In this document: positions 17,557 through 27,597 of the stretch, in pieces | Position numbering within the stretch: the stretch's first letter is position 1 | Layout of the letters: each line of letters starts with the position of its first letter | DNA from: Polaromonas sp. SP1 | GTDB lineage: Bacteria > Pseudomonadota > Gammaproteobacteria > Burkholderiales > Burkholderiaceae_C | Length of the DNA stretch: 64,000 nucleotides | Assembly (NCBI RefSeq): GCF_003711205.1 | Contig: NZ_CP031013.1 | Coordinates: forward strand, 3,762,501 to 3,826,500 | Reading direction: 5' to 3' | Position numbers and translations under genes: made by a program | Notes under the pieces: generated by a model | What the model was told of the DNA's origin: nothing | What the model saw: the letters and a program-made list of their open reading frames with translations, nothing else | The model's database searches: none

Positions 17557-19908
17557 ATGAGCGAACCCGAAGAAAAAACCCGAACCCTGCCGGTGCGCCC
17601 TGCCGGCGGCGAGAGCGGGGACGTGGCCGCGCTACTGCCGGGGCAGACCGTCTTCGAATACCGCATCGACAAAATGCTGGGCGGCGGCGGCTTCGGCATC
17701 ACCTACCTGGCGCAGGACATCAACCTGCAGTTGCCGGTCGCCATCAAGGAGTACTTTCCGGGTGAACTGGCCGTGCGCGCGGCCGACCTGTCGGTCAGCG
17801 TCCGGTCGACCGAAAACAAGGCCCAGTTCCAGTGGGGCCTGGAGCGCTTCCTCGACGAAGCCCGGGCCCTGGCGTCTTTCAAGCACCCCAACATCGTGCG
17901 CGTGCTGCGCTACTTCAAGGAAAACGGCACTGCCTACATCGTGATGGAGTACGAGTCGGGCGACCCGCTCAAGCGCTGGCTGGCCAAGCAGCCCGCGCTG
18001 GACCAGCAAAGCCTGCTCAAGATCATTTACCCGCTGATGGACGGCCTGGAAGCCGTGCACAAAGTGAACTTCCTGCACCGCGACATCAAGCCGGACAACA
18101 TCTATATCCGCGCCGACGGCACCCCCGTGCTGCTGGACTTCGGCGCGGCGCGGCGCCTTACCGGCAACCACGACATGACCAACATCGTGAGCCCGGGTTT
18201 TGCGCCGTTTGAGCAGTACCACAGCAAAGGCCACCAAGGGCCGTGGACGGACGTCTATTCGCTGGGCGCGGTGATGTACTGGATGACCACCGGCCACAAG
18301 CCGATGGAGTCCGCGTCACGCGTGCGTGAAGATTCCATGCCCAAGGCGGCCGACACCGCCAGCGCGGTGGTCTTCGGCGCGCCTTTGCTGCGCGCCATCG
18401 ACTGGGCGATGACGCCCAACGAAACCCAGCGCCCGCAGGACGTGGCCGCTTTGCGCCAGGCGCTGCTGAGTTCAGACTTCCTCAAGACGCAAACGCTGCG
18501 CGCGGCGGCCGTCGGCGGCAACACCACCGTGGCCCCAGCGCCGGCGCCCGCCATGAGCATCGCAACGGTGGAGAGCAAGACCTCTGCGAGCACACCGGTC
18601 GACAACGCCCTGCTGGCCTACGCCGCCAATTCGCAGTCGATTCCGCTCAATAGCGCCGAGAACCTGCGCAAGAACGTGCTGGGCACCATCATGTTCCTGG
18701 ACCTGGTGTCTTACTCCACCTATTCGGTGGACCAGCAGGTGCAGATCAAGACGCTGTTCAACGAACTGATCACCAAAGCCATCGGCGGCGTGAAGGAATC
18801 CTCGCGCATCATGATCGACACCGGCGACGGTGCGGCGATCTGCTTTCTGGGCGACCCGGAAGAAGCCCTGCAATCGGCCCTGCTGCTGCGCGACCTGCTG
18901 GTGCACAAATACGGCCGCAAGCTGTCGCTGCGCGTGGGCCTGCACCTGGGCCCGATCCGCATGGTGTTCGACATCAACAACCGCGTCAACGTGGTGGGCG
19001 ACGGCATCAATGTGGCCCAGCGCATCATGGATTTTTCCAGGCCCAACCAGATCGTGGTTTCGCGCGCGTATTACGACGTCATTTCACGCATCACCGACAC
19101 GGCGGCCAGCCTGTTCGACTACCTCGGCCCGCACATGGACAAGCACCTGCGCTCGCACGAGATCTATGCCGTGCTGGACCCGAACGCCGCGCCGCCGGCG
19201 CCGCCCGGGCGCAACCTGGAGTTTGAGCATACGGCCTCGTTCGCCGCCCTCGCCTCGCTGACGCCGGAGATGGTGCAGGACATCGAAAATGAACTGGCCA
19301 AGGCGATCGGGCCGCTGGCCAGGGTGCTGGTGAAAAAGGCCCTGCCGCGCACCGTGAGCGCGCAGGGCCTGCGCGACCTGCTGGCGGTGTCGATACCCGA
19401 CGCCACGGCGCGGGAAACCTTTTTGAAGCCGCGCAGCAACACCAGCGCACCGGTGCATTCCGCGCCGCATGGCGCCAGCAGCCCCCGTACCGGGATGACC
19501 GCAAGCGTCAGCGGCAACCCCAGCCGCCCGGTGTCCATGCCGGTGTCGAACATGCCGCGCAGCGACGCAAGCCGGCTGTCCGGTCAGCCGATGGGGCAGT
19601 CGCGCCCGTCCACCTCGTCGTTTCCGTCCTCACGGACTTCGGTGTCATCGCCGTCCTCACCATCTTCGCCGTCCTCACCGACGTCCACGTCCATCAACGT
19701 GCACACCTTCAGCGCCGAACTGCAGGCCCAGCTGGAGCGCGCGCTGAGCCAGCACATCGGCCCGCTGGCCAAAACACTGGTGCGCAGGGAAGCCGGCCGC
19801 CAGCCCGCCTTCAAAAACCTGGTCGAGGCGCTAGCGCAGCACATCGACAAGGCCGACGACCGGGCCAAATTTGTGGCGGCGGTGCAAAAACTGCACACCG
19901 GGCACTGA
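17557..19908 (+). CDS. Hanks-type serine/threonine protein kinase fused to a class III nucleotide cyclase domain
   Basis: A 783-aa cytoplasmic signalling protein with no membrane helix. Residues about 30-300 are a kinase domain with Gly loop GGGGFGITY, Lys in AIKEY, catalytic loop HRDIKPDN near 174-181 and DFGAA near 194-198. Residues about 372-545 form a class III cyclase domain with metal-site Asp in FLDLVSYS and DTGDGAA, and the Asn/Arg pair in GDGINVAQR. The position that is normally the base-selecting Lys is Ile (SRIMIDTGDG), so activity and substrate are uncertain. Two related modules of about 55 aa (568-625 and 714-775), both with IGPLA-x-x-LV, flank a Ser/Pro-rich linker. It follows a haem-domain HAMP protein. 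Confidence 0.9.
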   Translation: MSEPEEKTRTLPVRPAGGESGDVAALLPGQTVFEYRIDKMLGGGGFGITYLAQDINLQLPVAIKEYFPGELAVRAADLSVSVRSTENKAQFQWGLERFLDEARALASFKHPNIVRVLRYFKENGTAYIVMEYESGDPLKRWLAKQPALDQQSLLKIIYPLMDGLEAVHKVNFLHRDIKPDNIYIRADGTPVLLDFGAARRLTGNHDMTNIVSPGFAPFEQYHSKGHQGPWTDVYSLGAVMYWMTTGHKPMESASRVREDSMPKAADTASAVVFGAPLLRAIDWAMTPNETQRPQDVAALRQALLSSDFLKTQTLRAAAVGGNTTVAPAPAPAMSIATVESKTSASTPVDNALLAYAANSQSIPLNSAENLRKNVLGTIMFLDLVSYSTYSVDQQVQIKTLFNELITKAIGGVKESSRIMIDTGDGAAICFLGDPEEALQSALLLRDLLVHKYGRKLSLRVGLHLGPIRMVFDINNRVNVVGDGINVAQRIMDFSRPNQIVVSRAYYDVISRITDTAASLFDYLGPHMDKHLRSHEIYAVLDPNAAPPAPPGRNLEFEHTASFAALASLTPEMVQDIENELAKAIGPLARVLVKKALPRTVSAQGLRDLLAVSIPDATARETFLKPRSNTSAPVHSAPHGASSPRTGMTASVSGNPSRPVSMPVSNMPRSDASRLSGQPMGQSRPSTSSFPSSRTSVSSPSSPSSPSSPTSTSINVHTFSAELQAQLERALSQHIGPLAKTLVRREAGRQPAFKNLVEALAQHIDKADDRAKFVAAVQKLHTGH
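19616..19692 (+). repeat. Low-complexity Ser/Pro-coding microrepeats in the kinase-cyclase gene
   Basis: Repeated nine-base units such as CCGTCCTCACC and CCATCTTCGCC encode SSPSSPSSP-type sequence. They form the linker between the two C-terminal modules and are likely to vary in length between strains. Confidence 0.7.
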
Positions 19909-19929
19909 GCAGACACCAGGCCGGCGGCC

Positions 19930-19995
19930 GCTATACTTTTTATAGCACAATGCCCATGCTCCACCTGGGCTGGAGCCGTATTTCCCTTAAATCTT
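19930..19995 (+). repeat. Dispersed 66-bp element, copy B
   Basis: Head GCTATACTTTTTATAGC, 20 variable bases, core GGGCTGGAGCC and a tail ending in AAATC near 19993. It lies between the convergent kinase-cyclase and ybbA genes. Confidence 0.85.
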
Positions 19996-20020
19996 TAAAT
20001 GCCGCGACGAATACGCGGCA

Positions 20021-20767
20021 TCAGGCGGCGCTGACCCGGCCGGCATCGATGGTGATGCGCCGCTCGCAGCGCGCTGCGATCGCCTGGTCGTGCGTGACCA
20101 GAACCAGCGTGGTGCCGAGCTCGCGGTTGAGCTCGAACATCAGCGCCATGACGGTTTCGCCGGTGGCGAAATCCAGGCTGCCGGTGGGTTCGTCGGCCAG
20201 CAACACGGCCGGCTGCACCACAAAAGCCCTTGCCAGCGCCACGCGCTGCTGCTCACCGCCCGACAGCACCTTGGGATAGTGGCCCAGCCGTTCGCCCAGG
20301 CCGACGCGCTTGAGCATGTCGGTGGCCTGCGCACGGGCGTTTTTGGTGCCCGACAACTCCAGCGGGAGCATGACGTTTTCCAGCGCGGTCAGGTTGCCCA
20401 TGAGCTGGAAGCTCTGGAATACGAAGCCGACCTTCTGGGCACGCAGTGCGGCGCGGTCGTCTTCGCCCAGGGCAAACAGGTCTTGCCCCGCCAGCCGGAC
20501 GGTGCCCTGGGTGGGCGTGTCCAGCCCTGCGATGATGGACAGCAAGGTGCTTTTGCCCGAGCCGGAGGCGCCCACGATGGCGGCGGTTTCACGCGCGGCG
20601 AGCGCAAAATCAATATCGCGCAAAATGGTCAGTGTGCCGGTGGAGTCGGTGACCGACTTGAAAACATGCTCAACGGAAATAATTGAAGAAGTGGACGCTC
20701 CGGATGCCCGTGAAGCATCTGCGCCGCTTGCAACACCATTCACGCCACTAACCGCGGGTTCAAACAT
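20021..20767 (-). CDS. ybbA: ABC transporter ATP-binding protein (YbbA/LolD-like)
   Basis: A 248-aa ATPase with Walker A VGASGSGKSTLL, signature LSGGEQQRVALARA and Walker B VLLADEPTGSLD. It belongs to the LolD/MacB/YbbA group, which powers lipoprotein or macrolide-type exporters. In E. coli, ybbA lies divergent from tesA just as here. The ATG at 20767 has AAGG five bases upstream and overlaps the tesA start codon. Residues 1-33 before the conserved core are low-complexity. The permease partner ybbP, normally adjacent, is not here, since the next gene downstream is the convergent kinase-cyclase. Confidence 0.9.
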   Translation of the reverse strand: MFEPAVSGVNGVASGADASRASGASTSSIISVEHVFKSVTDSTGTLTILRDIDFALAARETAAIVGASGSGKSTLLSIIAGLDTPTQGTVRLAGQDLFALGEDDRAALRAQKVGFVFQSFQLMGNLTALENVMLPLELSGTKNARAQATDMLKRVGLGERLGHYPKVLSGGEQQRVALARAFVVQPAVLLADEPTGSLDFATGETVMALMFELNRELGTTLVLVTHDQAIAARCERRITIDAGRVSAA

Positions 20768-21497
20768 GTCAGCCTTGTCAGAAAATGTGAAATCAGACTT
20801 TACCAAGCTTGGCCTGGCGGCGGCGGCAAAGACCTTGGTAAAGCCTTGGGCAACGTTGCTGGTAGCCGCCCTGATGGGCATGGCAAGCACGGCCGGCGCG
20901 CAAACACCGCAAACACCCCAGGCGCCGGCCGCTGCGCCAGGCAACACCATCCTGGTCGTCGGTGATTCGCTGAGCGCCGAGTACGGCCTCAAGCGCGGCA
21001 CGGGCTGGGTGCCGCTGCTCGAAAAGCAGCTCAGCGACGAAAAAAAGAACGCCCGGGTCGTCAACGCCAGCATCAGCGGCGACACCACCTCCGGCGGGCT
21101 TTCCCGCCTGCCCGCCCTGCTGGCCCAGCACAAACCGGCAGTCGTCGTGATTGAACTGGGCGGCAACGACGCCCTGCGCGGCCTGCCGCTGGACATGACC
21201 GAGAAAAACCTGAGCACCATGACCCAGACCGCCAAAAAGGCCGGCGCCCGCGTGCTGCTGGTGGGCATGCAGGTCCCGCCAAATTACGGCAGCGCCTATG
21301 CCGCAACGTTCTCAGGCCTCTTCAGCAAGATCGCCAAAGCAGAGAAGGTGGCGCTGGTGCCCTTCTTCCTCAAAGGCGTTGCCGACGTGGCCGACCCCGT
21401 CGCCAACTTCCAGGCGGACCGCATCCACCCCAACGAGCAGTCGCAGGCCCGCATGCTGGCCAACGTGTGGCCTGAGTTGAAGAAACTCCTCAAGTGA
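20766..21497 (+). CDS. tesA: GDSL/SGNH arylesterase (TesA family)
   Basis: A periplasmic lysophospholipase/thioesterase/arylesterase of the SGNH fold, 243 aa from ATG 20766. A membrane-targeting segment ends ASTAGA near residue 45. The catalytic blocks are VVGDSLSAEYG (Ser), IELGGNDALRG and DRIHPNEQ (Asp and His). No ribosome binding site precedes ATG 20766; a GTG at 20787 or a later codon could be the true start and would shorten the unusually long N-region. It is divergent from ybbA and its stop overlaps the next start (GTGA). Confidence 0.9.
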   Translation: MSALSENVKSDFTKLGLAAAAKTLVKPWATLLVAALMGMASTAGAQTPQTPQAPAAAPGNTILVVGDSLSAEYGLKRGTGWVPLLEKQLSDEKKNARVVNASISGDTTSGGLSRLPALLAQHKPAVVVIELGGNDALRGLPLDMTEKNLSTMTQTAKKAGARVLLVGMQVPPNYGSAYAATFSGLFSKIAKAEKVALVPFFLKGVADVADPVANFQADRIHPNEQSQARMLANVWPELKKLLK

Positions 21498-22561
21498 GCC
21501 TGGACCGCATTTCCGCCGAAGAGGCCCTGGTCAGCCTGGGCGGCTTTTCCGATGTGATCGACGCCCGAAGTGAAGGCGAGTACGCCGAGGACCACTTGCC
21601 GGGCGCGGTGAACTGGCCGAGCCTGCACGACGAAGAACGCAAAATCGTCGGCACCAAATACAAGCAGATCAGCCAGTTCGAAGCCAAAAAACTGGGCGCC
21701 GCGCTGGTCGCCAAAAACATCGCCGAACACATCCAGCGGGACGTGCTGGACAAACCCCGGGAGTGGCGGCCGCTGATTTACTGCTGGCGCGGCGGCAAGC
21801 GCAGCGGCGCGCTGGCGCTGGTGCTGGACCAGATCGGCTTCAGGATCACGCTGGTGGACGGCGGCTACAAGGCATTCCGCGCGGCCCTGGTGGCCGATTT
21901 GCCGCAGTTGGCGGCGCGCTTTCATTACCAGGTGGTGTGTGGCCCTACAGGCTCGGGTAAAACGCGGCTGCTGCAGGCGCTCAAGGCCGAAGGCGCCCAG
22001 GTGCTGGACCTGGAAGGCCTGGCCAACCACCGCAGCTCGGTCTTGGGCGCGATCCCCGGCGTGGAGCAACCCAGCCAGAAGGCCTTTGACAGCGGCATTT
22101 GGTCCACTCTGCGCAGCTTTGACCCGGCCAGGCCTGTCTACATTGAAAGCGAAAGTAAAAAGGTCGGCAACGTGGCAGTGCCGGAAGGCCTCATCGCCGC
22201 GATGCGGGCCAGCCCCTGCCTGCAGATCGCGTTGCCGCAGGACGAGCGCGTGGCACTGCTGCTGGAGGACTATGACTTTTTCGTCAGGGATATCCCCTTC
22301 TTCTGCGAGCGGCTGGGCGCCCTGACAGAGGCCCGCAGCAAAGCCATTGTGCAGGACTGGCAGGCCCGCGCGCGCAGCGGAGATGTAGCGTCAGTCGTTC
22401 ACGAACTGCTGCAGAAGCATTACGACCCGGGCTACCTGCAATCGATGCAGCGAAACTTTTTGCAACATACCTCGGCCCGTGTCCTGGCGCCGCAAGACCG
22501 CAGCCTGGCGGCGATGGGTGTGCTGGCGCGCGCCCTGATCGCCGAAAAAATCCACACCTGA
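21494..22561 (+). CDS. mnmH: tRNA 2-selenouridine synthase MnmH (SelU/YbbB)
   Basis: A 355-aa enzyme that replaces sulfur by selenium, through a geranylated intermediate, in 2-thiouridine of the tRNA wobble position. Residues about 10-130 form a rhodanese domain with the catalytic Cys in IYCWRGGKRSG near residue 97. A P-loop, GPTGSGKTRLL, follows near residues 151-161 and begins the C-terminal ATPase-like domain. The start is GTG, overlapping the tesA stop. In E. coli, ybbB is also near tesA/ybbA. selD and selA are not in the window. Confidence 0.93.
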   Translation: MSLDRISAEEALVSLGGFSDVIDARSEGEYAEDHLPGAVNWPSLHDEERKIVGTKYKQISQFEAKKLGAALVAKNIAEHIQRDVLDKPREWRPLIYCWRGGKRSGALALVLDQIGFRITLVDGGYKAFRAALVADLPQLAARFHYQVVCGPTGSGKTRLLQALKAEGAQVLDLEGLANHRSSVLGAIPGVEQPSQKAFDSGIWSTLRSFDPARPVYIESESKKVGNVAVPEGLIAAMRASPCLQIALPQDERVALLLEDYDFFVRDIPFFCERLGALTEARSKAIVQDWQARARSGDVASVVHELLQKHYDPGYLQSMQRNFLQHTSARVLAPQDRSLAAMGVLARALIAEKIHT

Positions 22562-22567
22562 AACAAC

Positions 22568-22601
22568 AAACCCGGCGACACCTTGGGGTGAGGCCGGGTT
22601 T
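22568..22601 (+). terminator. Hairpin terminator after mnmH
   Basis: AAACCCGGC pairs with GCCGGGTTT over nine bases with an inner CACC/GTG(G) pairing. It lies seven bases past the mnmH stop. The T tract is short, so termination may be partial. Confidence 0.65.
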
Positions 22602-22656
22602 GGCGATGTTTGCCTGACTTGTCTGAGGCGGCTCAGATTCGTCCGTCTCTTCTTTT

Positions 22657-22722
22657 GCTACCAAATTGATAGCTGCTTGCGTATGTTCTATAAGGGCTGG
22701 AAGCAGTTTTTATTCAAAGAAT
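22657..22722 (+). repeat. Dispersed 66-bp element, copy C
   Basis: Head GCTACCAAATTGATAGC, then GGGCTGGAAGCAG at the family offset, between mnmH and the convergent small charged-protein gene. Confidence 0.8.
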
Positions 22723-22729
22723 TTGTGCT

Positions 22730-22915
22730 TCAGGGCATCGGGTCTGCAGGAGGCCCACCGGCGGGTGCATCGCCCTCCGTGTCGGGCGTCTCCGTGCCGT
22801 CGTCAGAGGCATCATCCGGTTTGCCCTCCGCCTTGCGCTTGAGCTTTTCTTCTTTTTTGCGTTTTTTCGCAAGCTCTTTCTGGCGCTTTTCGTAAGAGTA
22901 ATTGGGAGTTGCCAC
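22730..22915 (-). CDS. Small highly charged protein
   Basis: A 61-aa protein. The N-terminal half is Lys-rich and helical (YEKRQKELAKKRKKEEKLKRK) and the C-terminal half is acidic and Pro/Gly-rich with a DAPAGGPPADP tail. No family is recognised, though small proteins opening MATPNYSYEKRQKE look typical of this bacterial group. A nucleic-acid or ribosome-associated role would suit the charge pattern but is a guess. It converges on mnmH across copy C of the repeat. Confidence 0.7.
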   Translation of the reverse strand: MATPNYSYEKRQKELAKKRKKEEKLKRKAEGKPDDASDDGTETPDTEGDAPAGGPPADPMP

Positions 22916-22970
22916 TGCGTGCTTTCGTGAATAAGTAACCCTTACTGTACTGCATTGCCGTCAGGCAATA

Positions 22971-24149
22971 TCAAGCGTTTTCCAGGGCCTGGGCAATGTC
23001 AGCCTGCAAGTCAGCGACAGCCTCCAGACCCACTGAAAAGCGCACCAAACCGCCCTTGTAAGGCCAGGGCATGGTGCGCAGCGCCGGGATGTCGTAAGGC
23101 GCGCACAGGCTCATGGGCCCCGCCCAGCTGTAGCCCAGCTTGAAGAGCTTGAGGCTGTCGCAGAAGCGGTCGATCTGCGCCTGCGTGAATTCGGGCCTGA
23201 ACACGGCGCTGACCAGGCAGGCCGCGCCGGTGCAGTCCCGCTTCCAGGCCTCATGACCGGGTGAGCCGGCCAAAGCCGGATGCAGCACAGCCGCAACTTG
23301 AGACAAGGTCTGGAGCCAGGCGGCCAACGTGCGCGTGGCGGTGTCCTGGGCGGCATAACGCAGGGCAATGCTGTTCAGGCCCCGCAGCACCAGTTCGACA
23401 TCGTTGCCGCTGACACCGTAACCCACGCGCATGTGGCAAAAGTGGATGAGGTGGTGCAGCGCCTCATCGCGCGTCACGACGGAGCCCATCAGCACATCGG
23501 CGCCGCCGCTGGGGTATTTGGTCAGGGCCTGGGCTGAAATGTCGATGCCCAGGTCAAACGCATTGAAGGCCAGGCCGGCGCCCCAGGTGTTGTCGAGCGC
23601 AGTCACGATACCGCCGGCGTGCGCATCCTTGTGCGCCTTGACGGCCGCGACCAGCGCGGGCATGTCGGGAAACTCCATGGTGATGGAGCCCGGCGCCTCG
23701 ATCCACACCAGCCGGGTTTTGGCGCTCAGCTTGGCCGCCAGGTCGGCGGGGTTCATCGGGTCGTAAAACCGGTGCGTGATGCCCCAGGCGGCCAGCTCGC
23801 CCTGCGCGAAGGCCTTGTTGGGCCCGTAAACGTTGTCGGGAATCAGCAGCTCGTCGCCGGCCTTGAGCAGCGCCATGCCCACCAACACCACCGCCGCCAG
23901 ACCGCTGGGCACCAACGTGCAATGCGTGCCGCCTTCCAGCGTGGCAATGCGCTCTTCCAGCGTGAAAGTGGTCGGCGTGCCGTGCAGGCCGTAGGTGTAG
24001 CCGGTCTTGTGCTTCCAGTCACGGCTGCGCAGCGCAGCGACAGTCGGAAAGGCAATGGTGGAAGCCTTGTAAACCCCGGGCGGAATCGAGTCAAACCCGG
24101 CTGGCGGCTTATAGGGATGGTGGATCAGGGTGGTGGATATTTCGCTCAT
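22971..24149 (-). CDS. metC: Cystathionine beta-lyase (Cys/Met metabolism PLP enzyme)
   Basis: A 392-aa PLP-dependent enzyme of the Cys/Met metabolism family. The PLP Lys is in QALTKYPSGGADVLMG near residue 210, and the LVPSGLAAVVLVGMALL and DNTWGAGLAF stretches are typical of MetC. It cleaves cystathionine to homocysteine, pyruvate and ammonia in methionine synthesis. Related gamma-synthases and lyases are hard to separate by eye, but the NTWG motif and its length favour the beta-lyase. It lies downstream of the phosphoribosyltransferase gene, separated by a hairpin-rich repeat. Confidence 0.88.
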   Translation of the reverse strand: MSEISTTLIHHPYKPPAGFDSIPPGVYKASTIAFPTVAALRSRDWKHKTGYTYGLHGTPTTFTLEERIATLEGGTHCTLVPSGLAAVVLVGMALLKAGDELLIPDNVYGPNKAFAQGELAAWGITHRFYDPMNPADLAAKLSAKTRLVWIEAPGSITMEFPDMPALVAAVKAHKDAHAGGIVTALDNTWGAGLAFNAFDLGIDISAQALTKYPSGGADVLMGSVVTRDEALHHLIHFCHMRVGYGVSGNDVELVLRGLNSIALRYAAQDTATRTLAAWLQTLSQVAAVLHPALAGSPGHEAWKRDCTGAACLVSAVFRPEFTQAQIDRFCDSLKLFKLGYSWAGPMSLCAPYDIPALRTMPWPYKGGLVRFSVGLEAVADLQADIAQALENA

Positions 24150-24229
24150 CCACGGATATTAACGGCAAGCCCAGGGACTTGAAGAGCTACAGCCAAGCGC
24201 CCTTCTCCCATTCAAGCATGAGCCGCGGG

Positions 24230-24345
24230 ACTGGCTTCGCCAGACCGCAGGCGGGCGGCCCCGAGGGGCTGGAGCCCGCGGCTCCAAGCCTGCCTGCGCA
24301 GGTTTGGACGGGCGACAGAGGCGAAGCGTCTCGCGAGCCGCGGCC
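24230..24345. repeat. Multi-hairpin repeat, locus 1
   Basis: A 10-bp arm GAGCCGCGGG (24230-24239) pairs with CCCGCGGCTC (24275-24284) and encloses CTGGC-TTC-GCCAG and GCCCC-GA-GGGGC stems. Further self-complementary pieces follow, including CCTGCGCAGG (24293-24302) and a GCGAG/CTCGC stem. It lies between the phosphoribosyltransferase and metC genes, both on the minus strand, and shares its first part with the region at 52062. Confidence 0.7.
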
Positions 24346-24387
24346 TGCAAGGCCTCGCGCATTACACGAAATGAAAAGCGTGGGGGC

Positions 24388-24912
24388 TTATATCTTCCAT
24401 TTTTCCATGAGCTGCTCAGGCGAGAGCGAGTCATAGCCTTCAAACGGCTGATGGATCCACGGATTGGTGGGCAGCAACTCCACCGAATAGTCGGGCTGGA
24501 AGGTGGAAACGCCCTTGGTCCAGATCACGGCGCTGCGCAGCTCGGTGATGGGCTTGTAGTTGTTCTTGAGCTGGTGGATCACGGCGTTGAGCGTGTGGCC
24601 CGAATCGGCCAGGTCGTCGACCAGCAGGACCTTGCCGGCGATCTCACCTTTGGGGGTGGTGATGAAGCGTGCAATGTCGAGGTTGCCCTGCGTCATGCCG
24701 GCGTCGGCGCGGTAGGAGCTGGTGGACATGATGGCCAGCGGCTTGTCGAAGATGCGCGAGAGGATGTCGCCGGGGCGCATGCCGCCTCGGGCCAGGCACA
24801 GGATGGTGTCGAACTTCCAGCCGGACTGGTGGATCTTGATCGCCAGTTTTTCAATCAGGTTGTGGTATTCGTCATAGCTCACATAGAGATGCTTGCCGTC
24901 TTCTGTCAACAT
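24388..24912 (-). CDS. Phosphoribosyltransferase (purine salvage type)
   Basis: A 174-aa type I phosphoribosyltransferase. The PRPP-binding loop reads VLLVDDLADSGHTL near residues 98-111, and the CLARGGMRPGDILSR stretch is the PPi-loop region. This pattern is seen in xanthine/hypoxanthine salvage enzymes. It is the last gene of a run led by hisZ and purA, which supports purine metabolism, but the base used is uncertain. Its ribosome binding site AGGAG comes from repeat copy D. Confidence 0.85.
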   Translation of the reverse strand: MLTEDGKHLYVSYDEYHNLIEKLAIKIHQSGWKFDTILCLARGGMRPGDILSRIFDKPLAIMSTSSYRADAGMTQGNLDIARFITTPKGEIAGKVLLVDDLADSGHTLNAVIHQLKNNYKPITELRSAVIWTKGVSTFQPDYSVELLPTNPWIHQPFEGYDSLSPEQLMEKWKI

Positions 24913-24918
24913 GAGGTT

Positions 24919-24984
24919 GCTCCTGATTTAGTAGCTGCCTGCCCACGTCTTTATTGGGCTGCAGGCCTGTTTGGCTAAAATTTT
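24919..24984 (+). repeat. Dispersed 66-bp element, copy D
   Basis: Head GCTCCTGATTTAGTAGC, then GGGCTGCAGGCCTG at the family offset. On the minus strand the altered head gives CAGGAGC, which acts as the ribosome binding site of the phosphoribosyltransferase gene. Confidence 0.8.
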
Positions 24985-24997
24985 TCCGGATGCCTGT

Positions 24998-26353
<1,356 letters not shown>

Positions 26354-26393
26354 TTAAGGTTCGTCGGGATCAAGCCTGGCGTGGCACAAGGCC

Positions 26394-27584
26394 TCACGCG
26401 GCTTTCTGGAGGGGTTGGACCACCCATTGACCGGCAGCGTTGGCCAGTTCACGGTCGCAATCAAATTCATTGACTTCGTGTTCATGGCCCGGCAACACGC
26501 AGGCCACGGTTTCACCGCCGGCGCGCAGGCGGGCGATGGCCGCGCGCAGGCCGGCGTCTTCACCCCAGGGCGCGCGGATGGCGGCCTTCAGGGGCCGGGG
26601 AGGCAGCACGCTGACGAGCTCTTTCAAGTCCAGGCTGAAGCCTGCCGCCGGACGGTTGCGGCCAAAGACGGCGCCGACTTCGTCATAGCGGCCGCCCCGC
26701 GCCAGCTCGGCGCCCTGCCCGTAGATGGCAAAGCGGGTGCCGCTGTAATACGCATAGCCGCGCAAATCGGCCAGGTCAAAACTGACCTTGACGTCGCCCT
26801 TTTCGCCGCCGGTGTGGGCCGCCAGCCATTTGAGGTTTTGCAAGGCGGCCTTCAGGCCCGTCGAAGGCGGCAAAACTTTTTCCGCCTCCGCCAGCACCTT
26901 CTCGTCGCCGTAGAGCTGCAGCAGCGCCTTGAGGCCCTCGCGCGCTTCGGCAGAAATGCCATCCTTGAGGCCGGCCACGAGGCTTGCCAGCTCGCTGGCA
27001 TCTTTGGCGGCGAGCGCAGCGTGGATGAGCGCCAGGGTTTTGGCGTTGACGGTGGCGCCGGCCAGCAGGCTGTTGACGATGCGCACATCGGCCATGTCAA
27101 CGCTCAAATCGGTGACGCCGGCGGCCTTGAGACCTTCAAGCGCCAATTGCTGGGCTTCAAGGTCGGCCTCCAGCCCGGCGTGGCCGTAAATTTCGGCGCC
27201 GAACTGCAGCGGCTCGCGGGTGGCATGGGGGCGGTCTGTGCGGGTGTGCAGCACGGGGCCGCAGTAGCAAAGGCGGGCCACCCCGTTGCGGTTGAGCAGG
27301 TGGGCGTCAATGCGGGCCACCTGGGGCGTGGTATCGGCGCGCAATCCCAAAGTGCGGCCGGAGAGCTGGTCGACCAGCTTGAACGTCTGCAAATCCAGCG
27401 CTTCGCCGGTGCCTGTCAGGAGCGACTCCAGGTGCTCCAGCAAGGGCGGCATGACGAGTTCATAGCCATAGCTGCGGGCCGTGTCCAGAAACAGGCGGCG
27501 CAGCTCTTCGATGTGGCGCGCCTCGGAGGGCAGGACATCGGCAATTTGATCGGGCAATTGCCATGATGACGACCAGGCGGGCAT
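26394..27584 (-). CDS. hisZ: ATP phosphoribosyltransferase regulatory subunit
   Basis: A 396-aa histidyl-tRNA synthetase paralogue that lacks tRNA-charging activity and instead activates the short HisG enzyme in the first step of histidine synthesis. The class II core is visible in [30 protein letters not shown] and [15 protein letters not shown], but the HisRS anticodon-binding domain is missing. The true hisS is elsewhere in the window (35124-36473), which supports this call. hisG is not present here. Confidence 0.95.
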   Translation of the reverse strand: MPAWSSSWQLPDQIADVLPSEARHIEELRRLFLDTARSYGYELVMPPLLEHLESLLTGTGEALDLQTFKLVDQLSGRTLGLRADTTPQVARIDAHLLNRNGVARLCYCGPVLHTRTDRPHATREPLQFGAEIYGHAGLEADLEAQQLALEGLKAAGVTDLSVDMADVRIVNSLLAGATVNAKTLALIHAALAAKDASELASLVAGLKDGISAEAREGLKALLQLYGDEKVLAEAEKVLPPSTGLKAALQNLKWLAAHTGGEKGDVKVSFDLADLRGYAYYSGTRFAIYGQGAELARGGRYDEVGAVFGRNRPAAGFSLDLKELVSVLPPRPLKAAIRAPWGEDAGLRAAIARLRAGGETVACVLPGHEHEVNEFDCDRELANAAGQWVVQPLQKAA

Positions 27585-27597
27585 TGTGATTTTCGTG

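Noticed and set aside
24150..24387. Transposon or insertion-sequence remnant between the phosphoribosyltransferase and metC
   Set aside because: The inverted repeats enclose only about 35 bases, there is no transposase fragment, and the same structure recurs at 52 kb, so a hairpin repeat explains it better.
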